Assembly: GCA_001599595.1 (NCBI GenBank) | Contig: BCHH01000012.1 | Location: 417,121-481,120 of the forward strand | Direction: 5' to 3' | Length of the DNA stretch: 64,000 nucleotides | Origin: Beverwykella pulmonaria | Lineage: Eukaryota > Ascomycota > Dothideomycetes > Pleosporales > Melanommataceae | Shown: piece after piece, positions 22,195-32,564 of the stretch | Position numbering within the stretch: the stretch's first letter is position 1 | Layout: the number at the start of each line of letters is the position of its first letter | The notes under the pieces: model-generated | What the model was told of the DNA's origin: nothing | The model's input: the letters and a program-made list of their open reading frames with translations, nothing else | Databases searched by the model: none | Made by a program: the position numbers and the translations under genes

Positions 22195-22710
22195 AACTTC
22201 GTATATCGAAACTTCGCATATGGATTCTAGACTCTTCCATTTCCGACACCAATGCCACCTCTTCTCTACACTACTAAACATGACGACCGGTACTCTAATG
22301 GCATTCATATTAACTTCTCAGAATTACGTGTTATCCATGCCCCATCTAAACTTAACGCCAGGCCTTTATATTCTGGAGTCTGAGGATCTGTGGCAATTAG
22401 TTTACTATGAGGTGCACTAATACTGATAGTACCACTTTCAGTGTGAAGATACAAACGAGTGATGTCAAACGATATATTACTGAGCGCCTTGTCAGTAATA
22501 AGTGTTAGCAGGCACTCGCCACTACTCGCGTCCCAGATCTTGACCGTCCTACTATCCGACGCCGACGCGAGCCGGGCCGAGTTGGGCGAGAAGGTCACTG
22601 ACCTGACCGAACTGCTATGGTCTTCGGGCGTCTGCAGGCACTCGTCACCGCTCGCGTCCCAGATCTTGACCGTCCCGTCGTTCGACACCGACGCGAGCCG
22701 TCTGGTAGCC
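22195..22710 (-). pseudogene. Inverted partial copy of the NLR 3' end (WD40 plus tail)
   Basis: The minus strand encodes about one and a half WD40 units ([35 protein letters not shown]) and then a tail parallel to the intact gene: LITDKALSNISFD against [13 protein letters not shown], and [11 protein letters not shown] against [11 protein letters not shown]. Immediately after this the intact gene has Trp (TGG) and the copy has TGA; a second TAG occurs further on. Homology ends abruptly near 22710. This is a dead fragment, oriented opposite to the intact gene about 1 kb away. Confidence 0.85.
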
Positions 22711-22953
22711 ACCGTGGAACCTCTCCACGTCGGATACCCTATACACCTAGTAACGCGTAGGCCTCGCTCAGCTTTCAGCAAACTTTAGACGCGTTGTAGA
22801 GTGCCAGTGAGTGTAAATTCTATTCTGATACGGCCTAGAAATACAATGACTCCGCTTGACCATTTAACATAGGTGATGATCACCACGAGCACCAAGAGTT
22901 TGCCATACTAGAGATGGAGCGCAAAGCGTGTCAAATGGCACCGAACTAATCTT

Positions 22954-24111
22954 TTATGGAGAGAGAGAAACGACTTTTCCCCAGCCATGAGTGTCTTCAG
23001 CGACGTCCAGAGCCTCCTTCCAATCCTCCAGCTTAAACTCGGAAATGTCGATGCTACCGAGCTTCAAAGCACCCGTAGCGGCCAATTTGATGAGATCCCG
23101 TACGTGTTCGCGCTCATACATGAATCTACCCTTAATAGTCAGACTCTTCAAAACACAGATGCCGTAGTTGATGGGGATGTTTGTCCTCTGTCCTCCCATC
23201 ATGCAGGCGCGCCCGTAGGTGGTTAGCGATGCAAAACCAGTGCTGACGTGGTTCGTATTTGGCATAGCTGGAGCCGAAATGTCGAAATAAGTATCGACCG
23301 GGCCGTAGCATTCCGTGATTGCCGCAGTATCAGCTTCAACCTCGCCGGTTAGCTGGACAGTCTTGACATTCGACACAGTTCGGGCAAGCTTCTTCAGGGC
23401 CTCAACATTGCGACCGCCGGCAACAACACGGGCACCCATTGCAGAAGCAACCTCCACCGCGCAGCCGCCAAAGACGCCTGTTGCTGGCAAAATGACAATA
23501 GTCTCGCCGGCTTTGAGTCCAATGTCACACAAGCCAGCGTAACAGATGGACTGAAAAACCATCATGGCCAGCTGTGGCACTTTGTAGCCGAGACCTCCAT
23601 CTGCAGGGCTTCCAAGGAATCGCTTTTCATCGAGAGGATGGCAATTTTCATGCGTAACGAGTTGGTACTCGGCCCAGGTGCCGTTCTGGTGAAGATCCGA
23701 AGCAAGTTTGATTGCGCCGGGGTTGCCCATTGTGCTTGCGCCTCGTAGAAACTGGACACCATCTGGATTATCGCGGGCACGAATGAAGTAGTCGGTCAGG
23801 ACGAGCTGTCCAAGCTCGAGCGTTGTTGTATCGGGCCCGACCGCCACGACGCGGGCAACAGCTGCACCACCTGGGACGAATGGCGTCGGATAGGAGAAGA
23901 TGGAAACTTTTGCGGCAAGAGTTTTTTTCCAAGGCCCATAGACCGGCGACGCTTCGATTTTGACAACTACTGAACCGTAGACGGGCTTCGGAGTCGGAAT
24001 AGATTCTATTCGCAGATCCTGGCCATGCTCATAAAGAACTGCAGCCTTGCAAGTCTCGGGAAGGAAGTTTGTTTGAGTAGAGGTCATGATGCTAATATCT
24101 GTATAGGACAT
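22954..24111 (-). CDS. Medium-chain (zinc-type alcohol) dehydrogenase/reductase
   Basis: A single exon. The first ATG is at 24111 (385 aa); the ATG at 24087 (MTSTQTNF, 377 aa) is equally possible. An upstream extension of the open frame has no ATG. The GroES-like part (residues 33-150) has the KAAVLYEHGQDLRIE opening and VPGGAAVARVVAVG; the nucleotide-binding part has PATGVFGGCAVEVASAMGAR, a variant of the GxGxxG fold of MDR enzymes. The Cys ligands of the catalytic zinc are not obvious, so it may be a zinc-free reductase or quinone oxidoreductase-like member. A TATA box on the same strand lies 67 bp upstream of the first ATG. The gene is divergent from a Zn2Cys6 regulator at 24610, which often controls its neighbour in fungi. 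Confidence 0.85.
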   Translation of the reverse strand: MSYTDISIMTSTQTNFLPETCKAAVLYEHGQDLRIESIPTPKPVYGSVVVKIEASPVYGPWKKTLAAKVSIFSYPTPFVPGGAAVARVVAVGPDTTTLELGQLVLTDYFIRARDNPDGVQFLRGASTMGNPGAIKLASDLHQNGTWAEYQLVTHENCHPLDEKRFLGSPADGGLGYKVPQLAMMVFQSICYAGLCDIGLKAGETIVILPATGVFGGCAVEVASAMGARVVAGGRNVEALKKLARTVSNVKTVQLTGEVEADTAAITECYGPVDTYFDISAPAMPNTNHVSTGFASLTTYGRACMMGGQRTNIPINYGICVLKSLTIKGRFMYEREHVRDLIKLAATGALKLGSIDISEFKLEDWKEALDVAEDTHGWGKVVSLSP

Positions 24112-24177
24112 GAGCTGTTGTAATTTGGGGAGTGTGAGTGGTTGACTTTGTACCACAGAAATAGGCCGACTAACAGG

Positions 24178-24185
24178 CTTATATA
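24178..24185 (-). promoter_or_regulatory. TATA box of the dehydrogenase gene
   Basis: TATATAAG on the minus strand, 67 bp before the first ATG and 91 bp before the second. The distance fits transcription start just upstream of either. Confidence 0.55.
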
Positions 24186-24609
24186 CCTCAAGGTCGGACT
24201 GGATTTAGGTTATATCCATCCGGATCGTCACAGATAAAACCATAAATCCGCCTACGAAGTGCGTAACGGAGAGGTCTTCCATCAAAGGAAAGCTTGATGA
24301 TGGCTTGATACAGAGGGCGGAGTTTGCGGCGAGCAGCTGATTCGTCCATTTGAACGCGATCCGTAGTTAGCGCCTTTTGAACGCGATTTGTGGTTAGCCT
24401 CTTTTATGAACACGATTTGGGGTTAGCCTGTTTCATGAACGCGAGAGTTGGTTAGCTTCTTTCGTAACGCCGGGAGTGGATTAGCCCCAGATTTCACGTG
24501 ACAGATAGGTCCCTTGGCCTACCCGAAGGAGCGGGAGCCGGTCTTGTTGCCATCTAAGACGATTCACCTCTGTTCTGCCTAGTCAGCGCGACATTACTTA
24601 CGAGTCTCG
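24186..24609. promoter_or_regulatory. Shared intergenic region with short direct repeats
   Basis: The region separates the divergent dehydrogenase and regulator genes. At about 24350-24480 there are four copies of a roughly 30-bp unit, each with GAACGCGA or a variant (GAACACGA, TAACGCCGG) followed by a GGTTAGC motif. These repeated GGTTAGC-type sites are candidate operators, possibly for the adjacent Zn2Cys6 protein. Confidence 0.5.
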
Positions 24610-25976
24610 ATGGCCGTCACCCCAGCCATCAAGAAGAGCCCCAATCCACCGAGTAAGAAGAGAGCGTACCGCAAATCCACGTTGGGATGTCGCAACTGCA
24701 AGCTCCGCCGCGTGAAAGTGAGTAAGACTGGGACAAGGGCGAAGCCTTTTAAGCATGCAATGTTGACGAGAATGATCTAGTGCGACGAGGGCAAGCCCGG
24801 CTGTGAAAAGTGCATCAGGTTTGGCGTGACTTGCAATTACCTTGTCAGAGATGCAGAGCTTCATACCCTCGCAGAAACCGTTGAGCCGCCAACTACCTCT
24901 CTTGCGTTCCAGTGCTCTATTAACTCCACCATTCTGGCCACGATCAACCACAGCCTCTCTATAAGTTATGCTCCTTATGTGGAGAGCAAAAGCTTGTACC
25001 AGCTTGATATGACAGATCTCCAGCGCCTGCACCGTTTCCAGACAAGAACAAGCACCGCAATGTTTACTCCAGTTGTAAAATATGCCTATGACCGTGAGAT
25101 CATTCGGCTCATTGGCCATGTAGGTCAGTCACTAGAATGCTTGCACAATTATGCTTACATCTTGTATAGCATCCATACCTGATGCATGCAATAATGACTA
25201 TTACCTGTGCTCATGACCGATGCATGAATGACTCGGCAAGCTCGAAGCCCAGCATGTTGGAAGCATATCACTTGAATCGAACATTGGCCATGTTCAATCA
25301 AAAACTGGGTATGAAAATCACATCGGCGGACAAGGACCCCATTTGGGCCACCTGCGGTCTCATGAAGGGAATATGCCTGGCAAACAACTATTCCTCCTGT
25401 CCGGAAGAAGCCTGGCCACTCGACCCTGAAGGTTCATCTCCCTTTGACTGGCTCAAGCTACAGGATGGGAACAAAGCCGTGTGGCGATTGGTCTCTCCAC
25501 TGGACCCTGGCAGCGCCTTCAGGTTTCTTGCAAACCGCATTTTGGAGCCCGTTTCGCTTCCTCCACCCTCATTCGAGGGATGTGAAAGTGTTAGTCATTT
25601 GATGACTGAGCTGTTCAAGCTCGACGAGTCATCTCATTCTTCCCATAATCCGTATCGACGCGCTGTCCCTATCATTCTGTCACTGATGGGAATCGATTGC
25701 AACGAGAATACAGTCTTCCAATTCTTTCGCTTCAGTGCAGAGTTCAAGCCAGACCTAAGACGCTTGCTATTCATAAAAGATCCCCGGGCACTCCTGTTAC
25801 TGGCATACTGGTATGCGATGGTTTCTACAGGTCTATGGCACATGCAGAGACGCGCAACCGTTGAGTGCCAGTCTATATGCATCTACCTTGAAAAGCATCA
25901 CGCCAACAACCCGATCCTCCTAGAATTATTGCAGTTCCCCAAAACAAAGTCCGGCCTCCTCCCATCGGAAATATGA
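24610..25976 (+). CDS. Zn2Cys6 fungal transcription factor
   Basis: Three exons, 24610-24717, 24781-25119 and 25170-25976, give 417 aa. The zinc cluster lies at residues 27-54, C-x2-C-x6-C-x6-C-x2-C-x6-C (CRNCKLRRVK, then CDEGKPGCEKCIRFGVTC), with intron 1 falling inside it as in many fungal regulators. A basic stretch KKRAYRKS precedes it. The second junction restores HPYLMHAIM, the start of the fungal transcription-factor middle region typical of sterol-uptake (Upc2)-like and related short Zn2Cys6 proteins. The C-terminal part is all-helical without other motifs. It is expected to act in the nucleus as a DNA-binding regulator, perhaps of the divergent dehydrogenase. Confidence 0.87.
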
Positions 25977-26580
25977 GTCACAAATTCTACGGTTTCGGCG
26001 CTAGAGACAGCTCGGGAAACAGATTAAATTTGGTAAAGACCTTAAATCAGGAAGCTGGCTTGTGTGTAAGGCTGGAGCGGAACAAGGAACTTTCTTGACA
26101 TATTTCACTTCTAAGCGGTAGAGGGAGTCCCATTGAACCGGGCTTCAGCGTCAATATGGCGATTGATGCGTATAGGGGACGTTTGTCTCCATCATTTATG
26201 AGAGTTTGTACCACCAACGTTTAAGAAATTATCCTATTTGAATAATAGATTATATGCTGAGTTATCTGTTTCATCACTTTTTCCGTAGTAGATCCTTTAA
26301 ATTCTCGTTTGTTCTGTAAGCTACGAGTTGAGCAAAGCTGCCCACCCGATTAAGAGTCTTGGAGCCTTTGAAAATACGTCTGCAAAGGCCATCCTTCTCT
26401 GAGGTTTCGACAAGCTGCGGCACTCAGCTCTGGTTTTGTGCATTCCAACTGGCTCGTCAGCCCACATTATCGCATTCTTAGTTTTCTATTATTTTTATCT
26501 CTATCCAAAAGCTAACAGTGACAGAGCAAGAAGTAGTATGACTCCAGAAACTACTCTAATTACGATTCCGGCCTTAGTGA
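25977..26580. other. Intergenic, nothing recognised
   Basis: This is the 3' flank of the regulator gene. No gene or repeat is recognised before the dispersed repeat copy B begins at about 26581. Confidence 0.35.
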
Positions 26581-26777
26581 GAAGGAACACTGTCACGCTA
26601 TAGAAGGAGGCTCTCTACAAATTAGGCGCAAAGGCAACAAACAAACGTAATTTATGGGCGAGATCTATCCTATACGTTTAAAAGAAGCTTTATTACACGA
26701 CTCATACATAATTATAATAAATCTCAACATTTAAAATCATAGTTCCACTCATATTTTACAGCACGGTGGGTTTTGCC
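26581..26777 (+). repeat. Dispersed repeat, copy B
   Basis: It matches copy C (60021-60329) over GTCACGCTATAGAAGGAGGC, CAAATTAGGCGCA, AATCTCAAC and the closing CATATTTTACAGCACGGTGG (copy C has GCGGCACAGTGG), both ending in GGGTTTTGCC. It lacks the first 100 bp of copy C. A separate palindromic element starts 12 bp after its end. Confidence 0.75.
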
Positions 26778-26789
26778 ATTTTATCAACG

Positions 26790-27196
26790 TGCATCACGTG
26801 TATATCACGTGCACAGTATGCTTAGTCACATATCTTGCATATCACGTGGATATAACGTTTACTGTAAGCTTAGTCACACGTCCAGATTACTCATGGCTGT
26901 ATATATGCTCGTTGATCTCCATAGCTTCTCAATCAACTCAGTCCCTCATTATTCTTCTGTTCATATTACGTGATCACAAGCTCCAACACTTTTTGTTGGC
27001 GGGTATGATCACGAAACATGGACGGAAAAATGAGAGACTGAGTTGATTGAATAACTATGGAGATCGAAGAGTATATATATATATAGCAATGGAGTAATCA
27101 GGACGTGTGACTAAGGGGATAGTACACGTAACATACACGTGATATTTAGACATGTGACAAAGCATATGGTGCACGTGATATATATACATGATGCAT
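26790..27196. repeat. 407-bp foldback (inverted-repeat) element
   Basis: Left arm 26790-26992 and right arm 26993-27196 are inverted copies along their full length, about 80% alike by eye, with practically no spacer. Examples are GATCTCCATAG and CAATCAACTCAGT in both arms, and outer ends TGCATCACG and TGCATCATG. The centre has a small hairpin (CCAACACTTTTTGTTGG). Arms contain repeated TATCACGTG and TTAGTCACA motifs. No coding capacity. A foldback MITE-like element or an old palindromic duplication. Confidence 0.85.
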
Positions 27197-27206
27197 CGTG
27201 ATACTT

Positions 27207-28561
27207 TTATAACTTGTGCTCCGCCCCCCTCAAAGCCTGTCCATAATCCCCCGCATTTGGCGTCCGCACAATCGTATGCGTATGAAACTTCTTCGGCTCC
27301 TCATTGTTCAGAAACACGCCTGAATGATGATCGAACTCCAATATCACAACCGGACTCTGCACTCTGTAGTAAAACGCATCATCATCTCCATATCCTCCGA
27401 CCCAGCAGAAGTACGTTTCGTCAAGGTGGTTTTCGATCTGCTTGAGCCGCAGGGCTCGCGCCGTCTCGGGAAGGTATAATAGAAACTCTGTCGCGATGGC
27501 GAGGAGGAGCGACTTTTGAGATGGGGAGAGGGAGGAGAGGAGAATGCCCTCGTACGGCACGACGCGGTTGTCGCGGAAGGCGCCACAGAGGTGTCGTTGG
27601 TCGTCTTTGTTCCAGCGGTCGGTAAGTAAATCACCCTTCATTTCCATCTTCTCGTCTTTCAGCTTCTCATAAACCTGCGCCTTCTTCTGCTGTTCAGGCG
27701 TGAAGCTCTGCATGAGCTGTAACCCCAAATCCCCCTCTTTATGCAAGATGGCCGTCCCGATCCACTCCCCATCGTCGATGATGTTGGGTTCTGCGCCGGT
27801 GAAGGTAGGCGAAATGACGATTTGTGGACCTTTGAAGAATACGGCGAGATCGAGGTGGTGGCCGTAGAGCAGCCAACCCCAGGGCGAAGACGGCGATGCA
27901 GAGGGCGTGCCGAAGAGGAGGAAGTTGTACGAGTACTTGTTCATTATCTGCGGGAGCTTTACGAGTTCGCCGAGGAAGTGGTTGATGCGCATTGCGGCGA
28001 GGGCTTTTTGGTAGCCTTCTGGAGATAGGGAAGCTTCGATTAATGCTAAGATGGACTCTGCTGTGGATTCGGGAACTATAAGGATATGTTAGAGGGGGAA
28101 TTGAGGTATGGGCCTGAGAAATCAGGGTGCATACCTTCTTCTAACCGCACCCCAAACGGCCTTAGTAATATCTCGGGATTGCTCCATGCACGCCACTCCT
28201 TTGCACCAACCTCATATTTCACTTTCTTCCTCTGCTCCTCGCTCAGCGACCCTAATACGTCTTCCGCCTTCTTCACAATCCGCTCAATATCCACGCCCTC
28301 ATCCTGAGCCTCAAAGAGCCCTTCTCTCACCGTCCCATCCGAGGTGACACCTTTAAACGGCTCATCATACAGCTTCGCCCACGCTTGTGTGAGCTCGAAG
28401 AGCCAGGGTGGCGCGTGATTGTTCCGGAAGAAGTCTGCGTACTCGTAGAGGGTTTGCTTGGAGGCGGTGGTGAAGCGGGGTGTGGTCAGATCGTGGAGGT
28501 GCGCTCTGAAAGCAGCCGAGGTGGCTTTGAAGTCTGTGTTCTGGGTAGCTGGGTCTGCCAT
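27207..28561 (-). CDS. DUF3500 family protein
   Basis: Two exons, 28561-28135 and 28075-27207, give 431 aa. The junction (GTATGC..TAG) restores the frame across LEE-V-PESTAES. The protein matches the DUF3500 family (PF12006), with WLLYGHHLDLAVFFKGPQIV, then SPTFTGAEPN, and the C-terminal block YYRVQSPVVILEFDHHSG followed by NNEEPKKFHTHTIVRTPNAGDYG. The closing HTIVRTPNGGDYG is the most diagnostic part. His and Asp residues in FDHHSG and GHHLD are conserved and could bind metal. No function has been established for the family. The stop lies only about 10 bp from the foldback repeat at 27196. Confidence 0.88.
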
Positions 28562-29338
28562 GGTAAAAAAAAAGTGGGCGTGATAGGTGCGAAGATGGCA
28601 GGCACGCTGGATGTCGAGAGGTTACGAGGAGCGAAGTCGAGACGGGAACGCGAACTGAGCGCGATTGACGCTACAACGCCTTCTCAATATATCTTTCTGT
28701 CCCCTGACATATCAGCCCATTATTTTGCGACTTCGAAACGCGCTCTTGCCCACACGCTGTTACAAAATAGCTCTTTTTTCCTTTGCGCCGGGAGCTCTTC
28801 GATTCGACTTTCCACTCCGGCACTTATGTCGGCGCTCTCTCCTCTTTTCTTTTGAAAAAAAAAGACGCGTCTTGCTCTTCTACTCACAGCGATCTAGCCC
28901 GTCTTTTGTTACTTTGATCTGCCTTCGTACAACGACACAACTGCCATGTACGAGGAAAAACGTTTGCTCCCCCAACCCCTCACTTGCCCTCGAACAGAAG
29001 AGCCCCGCAGTCCCACCAGCCCGCGTTTTACCCCGCCGTCAGCTAACGTAAGCCTCCGATGTCGTCCTCACAAGGTTTGGTTTCTGGCGCGTGCAGCCGA
29101 AAGTGTGTTTCCGCGTGGGATTTTTCTGACTCGGGCATGCGTCGGGTCAGGAACATGGCAGATCGCGGCACCTAGTAGTACGCGTTTTCTGCGAGGCATA
29201 CATCTACCCGCGCATACTTAATCGATCTGTCATTAGGTACATCTATCGCGGTCCAAACATTGCCCATACGAAATACAAGGCCCGAGGAGTCTTGTCCCAG
29301 AACCTTTACTATCTGTACCTGTTACTGCGCCGTCCGTG
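28562..29338. promoter_or_regulatory. Divergent promoter region, DUF3500 and unknown gene
   Basis: Both neighbours are transcribed outward from this 777-bp stretch. It contains a poly-A run near 28564, a TTTTCTTTTG-AAAAAAAA block at about 28845-28863 and long pyrimidine-rich tracts, as usual in fungal promoters. Reading frames here have no domain. Confidence 0.4.
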
Positions 29339-29773
29339 ATGGAACCTGCGCCTCACATTTCAACGCCGCGCACATTTCGATTGGTAACAGTCAACACAGC
29401 GCCCGAGCGCGCAAAGCTGTTAATCGGACGCATGATCAAAGGACTAGAAGGACGATACACAGTCGAGCACGTTGCGAACTGTGAAAGTACGTTTCCCCTC
29501 CCCTTCCGACCATACCTCATATTGATTGCTATTTCCTACTCAGAAATTGAAGACGTAGCCCCTACTGTCCGTCAACAGCAACCAGACATCCTCTTCAGCG
29601 CATCCATGTGGACGCCCGCCGAGGCAGCACAGATCCGAGAGATTGCGGAGAGAGAACGGCCCGGGATCAAGACCCATGCGATACCGCAAGGTCTGCAGGT
29701 GGAGAAGGGACCGGATGGGATTGTGGACTATTTGTTGGAGAATGTGCCAGGGGTGTTGGATTCGATGGAATGA
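29339..29773 (+). CDS. Small conserved-looking protein of unknown function
   Basis: Two exons, 29339-29486 and 29544-29773, give 125 aa. The 57-nt intron (GTACGT..CAG) also keeps the frame if retained, but its translation is out of character (hydrophobic, proline-rich), and removal gives HVANCEKIEDVAPTV. The protein opens as MEPAPHISTPRTFRLVTVNT and has an alpha/beta character, with a Rossmann-like start (FRLVTVNTAPERAKLLIGRM), a middle QPDILFSASMWTPAEAAQ and a C-terminus of LQVEKGPDGIVDYLLENVP. This resembles a small response-regulator-like or Toprim-like half-domain, but I recognise no family. No signal peptide or membrane segment. Confidence 0.6.
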   Translation: MEPAPHISTPRTFRLVTVNTAPERAKLLIGRMIKGLEGRYTVEHVANCESTFPLPFRPYLILIAISYSEIEDVAPTVRQQQPDILFSASMWTPAEAAQIREIAERERPGIKTHAIPQGLQVEKGPDGIVDYLLENVPGVLDSME

Positions 29774-29948
29774 GATGGATGAGGAGTAGTTCTGTTTGGC
29801 GTAGGTGGAAGGAGAAGGTTGATGATAGATGATAGAGGTAGATGTGGTGAATAGATACATAGATATATACAGTCGAATAGAACGTCTATACAAGAAGGGG
29901 TATTCATATGTACACATAAATACAATAGAAACCTCACAACCTCGCTAC

Positions 29949-31603
29949 CTAGGCTTTGCACTCCCAGCTAGCCGCAGCATTCACATCCCCCGTACCCGTG
30001 TACTTCGCCATCTTAGGGTACATGCACAACGGCCTCTGCCTCAACACCGCCGCTTGGGTTGAGTCATTCACATACTTGGTGCCAATGATGTGATCAGGCG
30101 CTGTGCCGTTCTCAACCCAGGCCATCATCGCCAGCAAAGTGTCATGCTCTTTGTCCTGGAACCCGGGAACGCTGTACACTGTAGATCCGAGAACCTGCGC
30201 CTGGTTAGGACCAGCAAAGTACCATGGCGCATTGAAAGCTGCGGTGGTACCCGAGCAGTGGCTCATCCCAGGAACAAGGAAGAAACGGAAAAAGGAGTCG
30301 ACATCGGTGCCATTCATTTCCTTGGTGACTTGGTTGTAGAAGTAGGGTGTAGAGCCGGTAGGAATAAGACCATCCGAGAGCCCGTGGTATGATAGGAGCT
30401 TGCCGCCCTTATTGTGGAACCCAGAGAGGTCGAATCCCACAGTCGCATTGCCGGGGTTGATGGACTCGGCAAGGTCCACCATCTCGTCCGTGAAGGTGTT
30501 GAAATCCCAATTCGGTCCGAGACCGAGGAAGTACTTCACAAACTCTGTCCCGAGGCCATTGGGCGCAGAGCCCGAGATAAGAGGCCATTGGCCCTCGCTG
30601 CCCATTTGCAGGTGCGGGAAGAGGAAGGTTCCGTTGTCGTTGACCCAGTCGTTATAGAGATGGTTTAGGGTCTCGAGTTGGGGCGAGGTTAGGCAGGTGG
30701 TGTTGCTCGTGCTGTTTGCCACGCACAACAGCTTTTCAGCTTTGAAATCGCAGTTCATAGGGTCGGAGATGATGGTGTCGTTGAGTCCGTCTTGCGCGTC
30801 GCACTGCTTTAGTACTTCTGCGGCAATGGCTGGGAACAGCGCAGGTGGAATGCGGGTAGCGGCCGTCGTTGGCAGATTCCAGAGCGCGACCTTGTCAGTC
30901 CATGTCTGGAGGTGGGTAGTCCACCACGCAGGCGCTCCGGCAATGATTCCATCAAAGTCCTCGGGATAGAACTCTGCAGACTTCAAGCCTTGACGGCCGC
31001 CGGTCGAACACCCCGTGTAGTAGTTGTACGTGATATTCTTGTCGTAGTATCCAGCTGTAATGAGCTTAGAGGCGACCACAGAGCCGTGCATGGCAAGATG
31101 CCCCCAATTCTCCACCCGCTCTGGGTGTTGGTATGCCCAAGAGCCGTCGGCGTTGGTCGAGTTGTGGCCAGTGTCAGTAGACATGGTCGCAAATCCGTAT
31201 CGGGCGCCGGGACCCTTTGGTTTTCGTTAGTGCATGACTCCAAAAGCCCAGTGCTATGACATACCATATCGAGCCAATTGATTCCACCTGCAAATCCTCC
31301 ATTGCCTACGGCCAGAAACCTCCCATTCCAGTTATCAGGCAGGAACAGACCAAGTCCGTAGGAGCTGCTGTTAATGGACTGAACCTGCACCGAGATGGCA
31401 CAGAGAGCGGGCAGCTCAACGGGGTTTGTGGGATACCCGAGATCGCCTGAAGGGACATTGAAGGTTGAGCCCGCGCCCAGCGGATATGCGAAGTTGACGG
31501 CGGCGCTCGAAGGAAGGACAGACTGGATGGCCGAGACGGAGCAATCGAGCGCGTGGGCAGCTCCATAGAGCACACTATGGGCTAGCAACAGACGGGGCCG
31601 CAT
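29949..31603 (-). CDS. Tannase/feruloyl esterase family secreted enzyme
   Basis: Two exons, 31603-31265 and 31214-29949, give 534 aa, the usual size for the family. The ATG at 31603 begins a signal peptide (MRPRLLLAHSVLYGAAHA). The tannase domain (PF07519) covers nearly all of the mature protein. The nucleophile Ser is about residue 183 in GCSTGGRQG; the conserved Asp is in HGLSDGLIPTGS; the His is in FFLVPGMSHCSG. Cys residues flanking Ser (GCS) and His (HCS) form the family's CS-D-HC disulphide-linked triad. NST, NIT, NDT and similar sequons indicate glycosylation. The enzyme hydrolyses ester bonds of gallic, ferulic or related phenolic acids outside the cell. It is divergent from a flavin monooxygenase that could act on a released aromatic acid. 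Confidence 0.92.
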
Positions 31604-32564
31604 TGTCAGCGTGTGGAGCTTCTGCTGATCTCTCAAGGGTCCAGAATGGTCGTGAGGCTGGAGGAAAGTCGAGATGATGTTTCGAAACAAGGCGGTTGGA
31701 AGGTTGCTTTACGATCAAAATCTTCACAGCTCGTAGACCTGGTTCGAGGGCCGATTGGCCTTCGCCCCAGCGCTACCTGAAGCTGGCATGTCCCGTCGAT
31801 AATGCCTCCGGACATGACGTGCCGGGATACGTCGTCGTCGGTGCTGGGGTTCTTTTGATTAATGATTTGTCAACCGCACTTCTCCCGGACGTCCTGCCAT
31901 GCGAGCCTGGTGTTGAGTTCCAGACATCTCGCGCCAAGGGCAATGGGCATGCACTGCCCTCGATGATTCCATTCTCCTGCGCCAATGGATGACACAGAGA
32001 AGCAGAGACGGTGAAGGTTGGATGTGAGCTCCCAGCCCTTGTCCTGCGCACCCGAAGAGGTGCCGAAATGAATCGTCGGCGAGGGTGGGGCGCTGCGGGG
32101 CTCTCCGCGTTGTGGGACCAGGCGCACCAGTCGTGGGGGTTCGGCAGCTGGCCCGGGAACATTTCCTTTCCCTCCCCTCCAGCCAAAATGACGTCCATTC
32201 TCCGCCCTAACCCACGCTTCGTCGAGGTGGATGCGATCTGTTCTGGGATGCCGACCCTGCTGCCGTGATCTAGGCCCTGGCGCCGCTGAGAAACAACGCC
32301 CGTACGCCTCTCTGCACACCCGTTGTACGCTAGGAACACCTTTCTTCCGGTCGCCTCTGTCGGCTGCACGCCATTGTACACGCCGAATCTAGGCGTTGGA
32401 TAGAGAAGACGGTACCGGAAGCCAGTATTCAAGCAGCTCCATCTCCGGGTCTTTCGTTTGCGATTTATTGTTTCCGATCCTGAGCTGTCGTCCTGCATCT
32501 TGAATTGGTGCCTTGACTTTACCGTTCCTCGCTCACGCCTCCGTCCGAATACCAAAACCATACC
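31604..32564. promoter_or_regulatory. Divergent promoter, tannase and flavin monooxygenase
   Basis: A 961-bp stretch between two divergent starts. It is unusually GC-rich for intergenic DNA here, so long random reading frames exist on both strands (one of 327 codons on the minus strand), but none has a recognisable domain. I take it as regulatory sequence. Confidence 0.4.
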
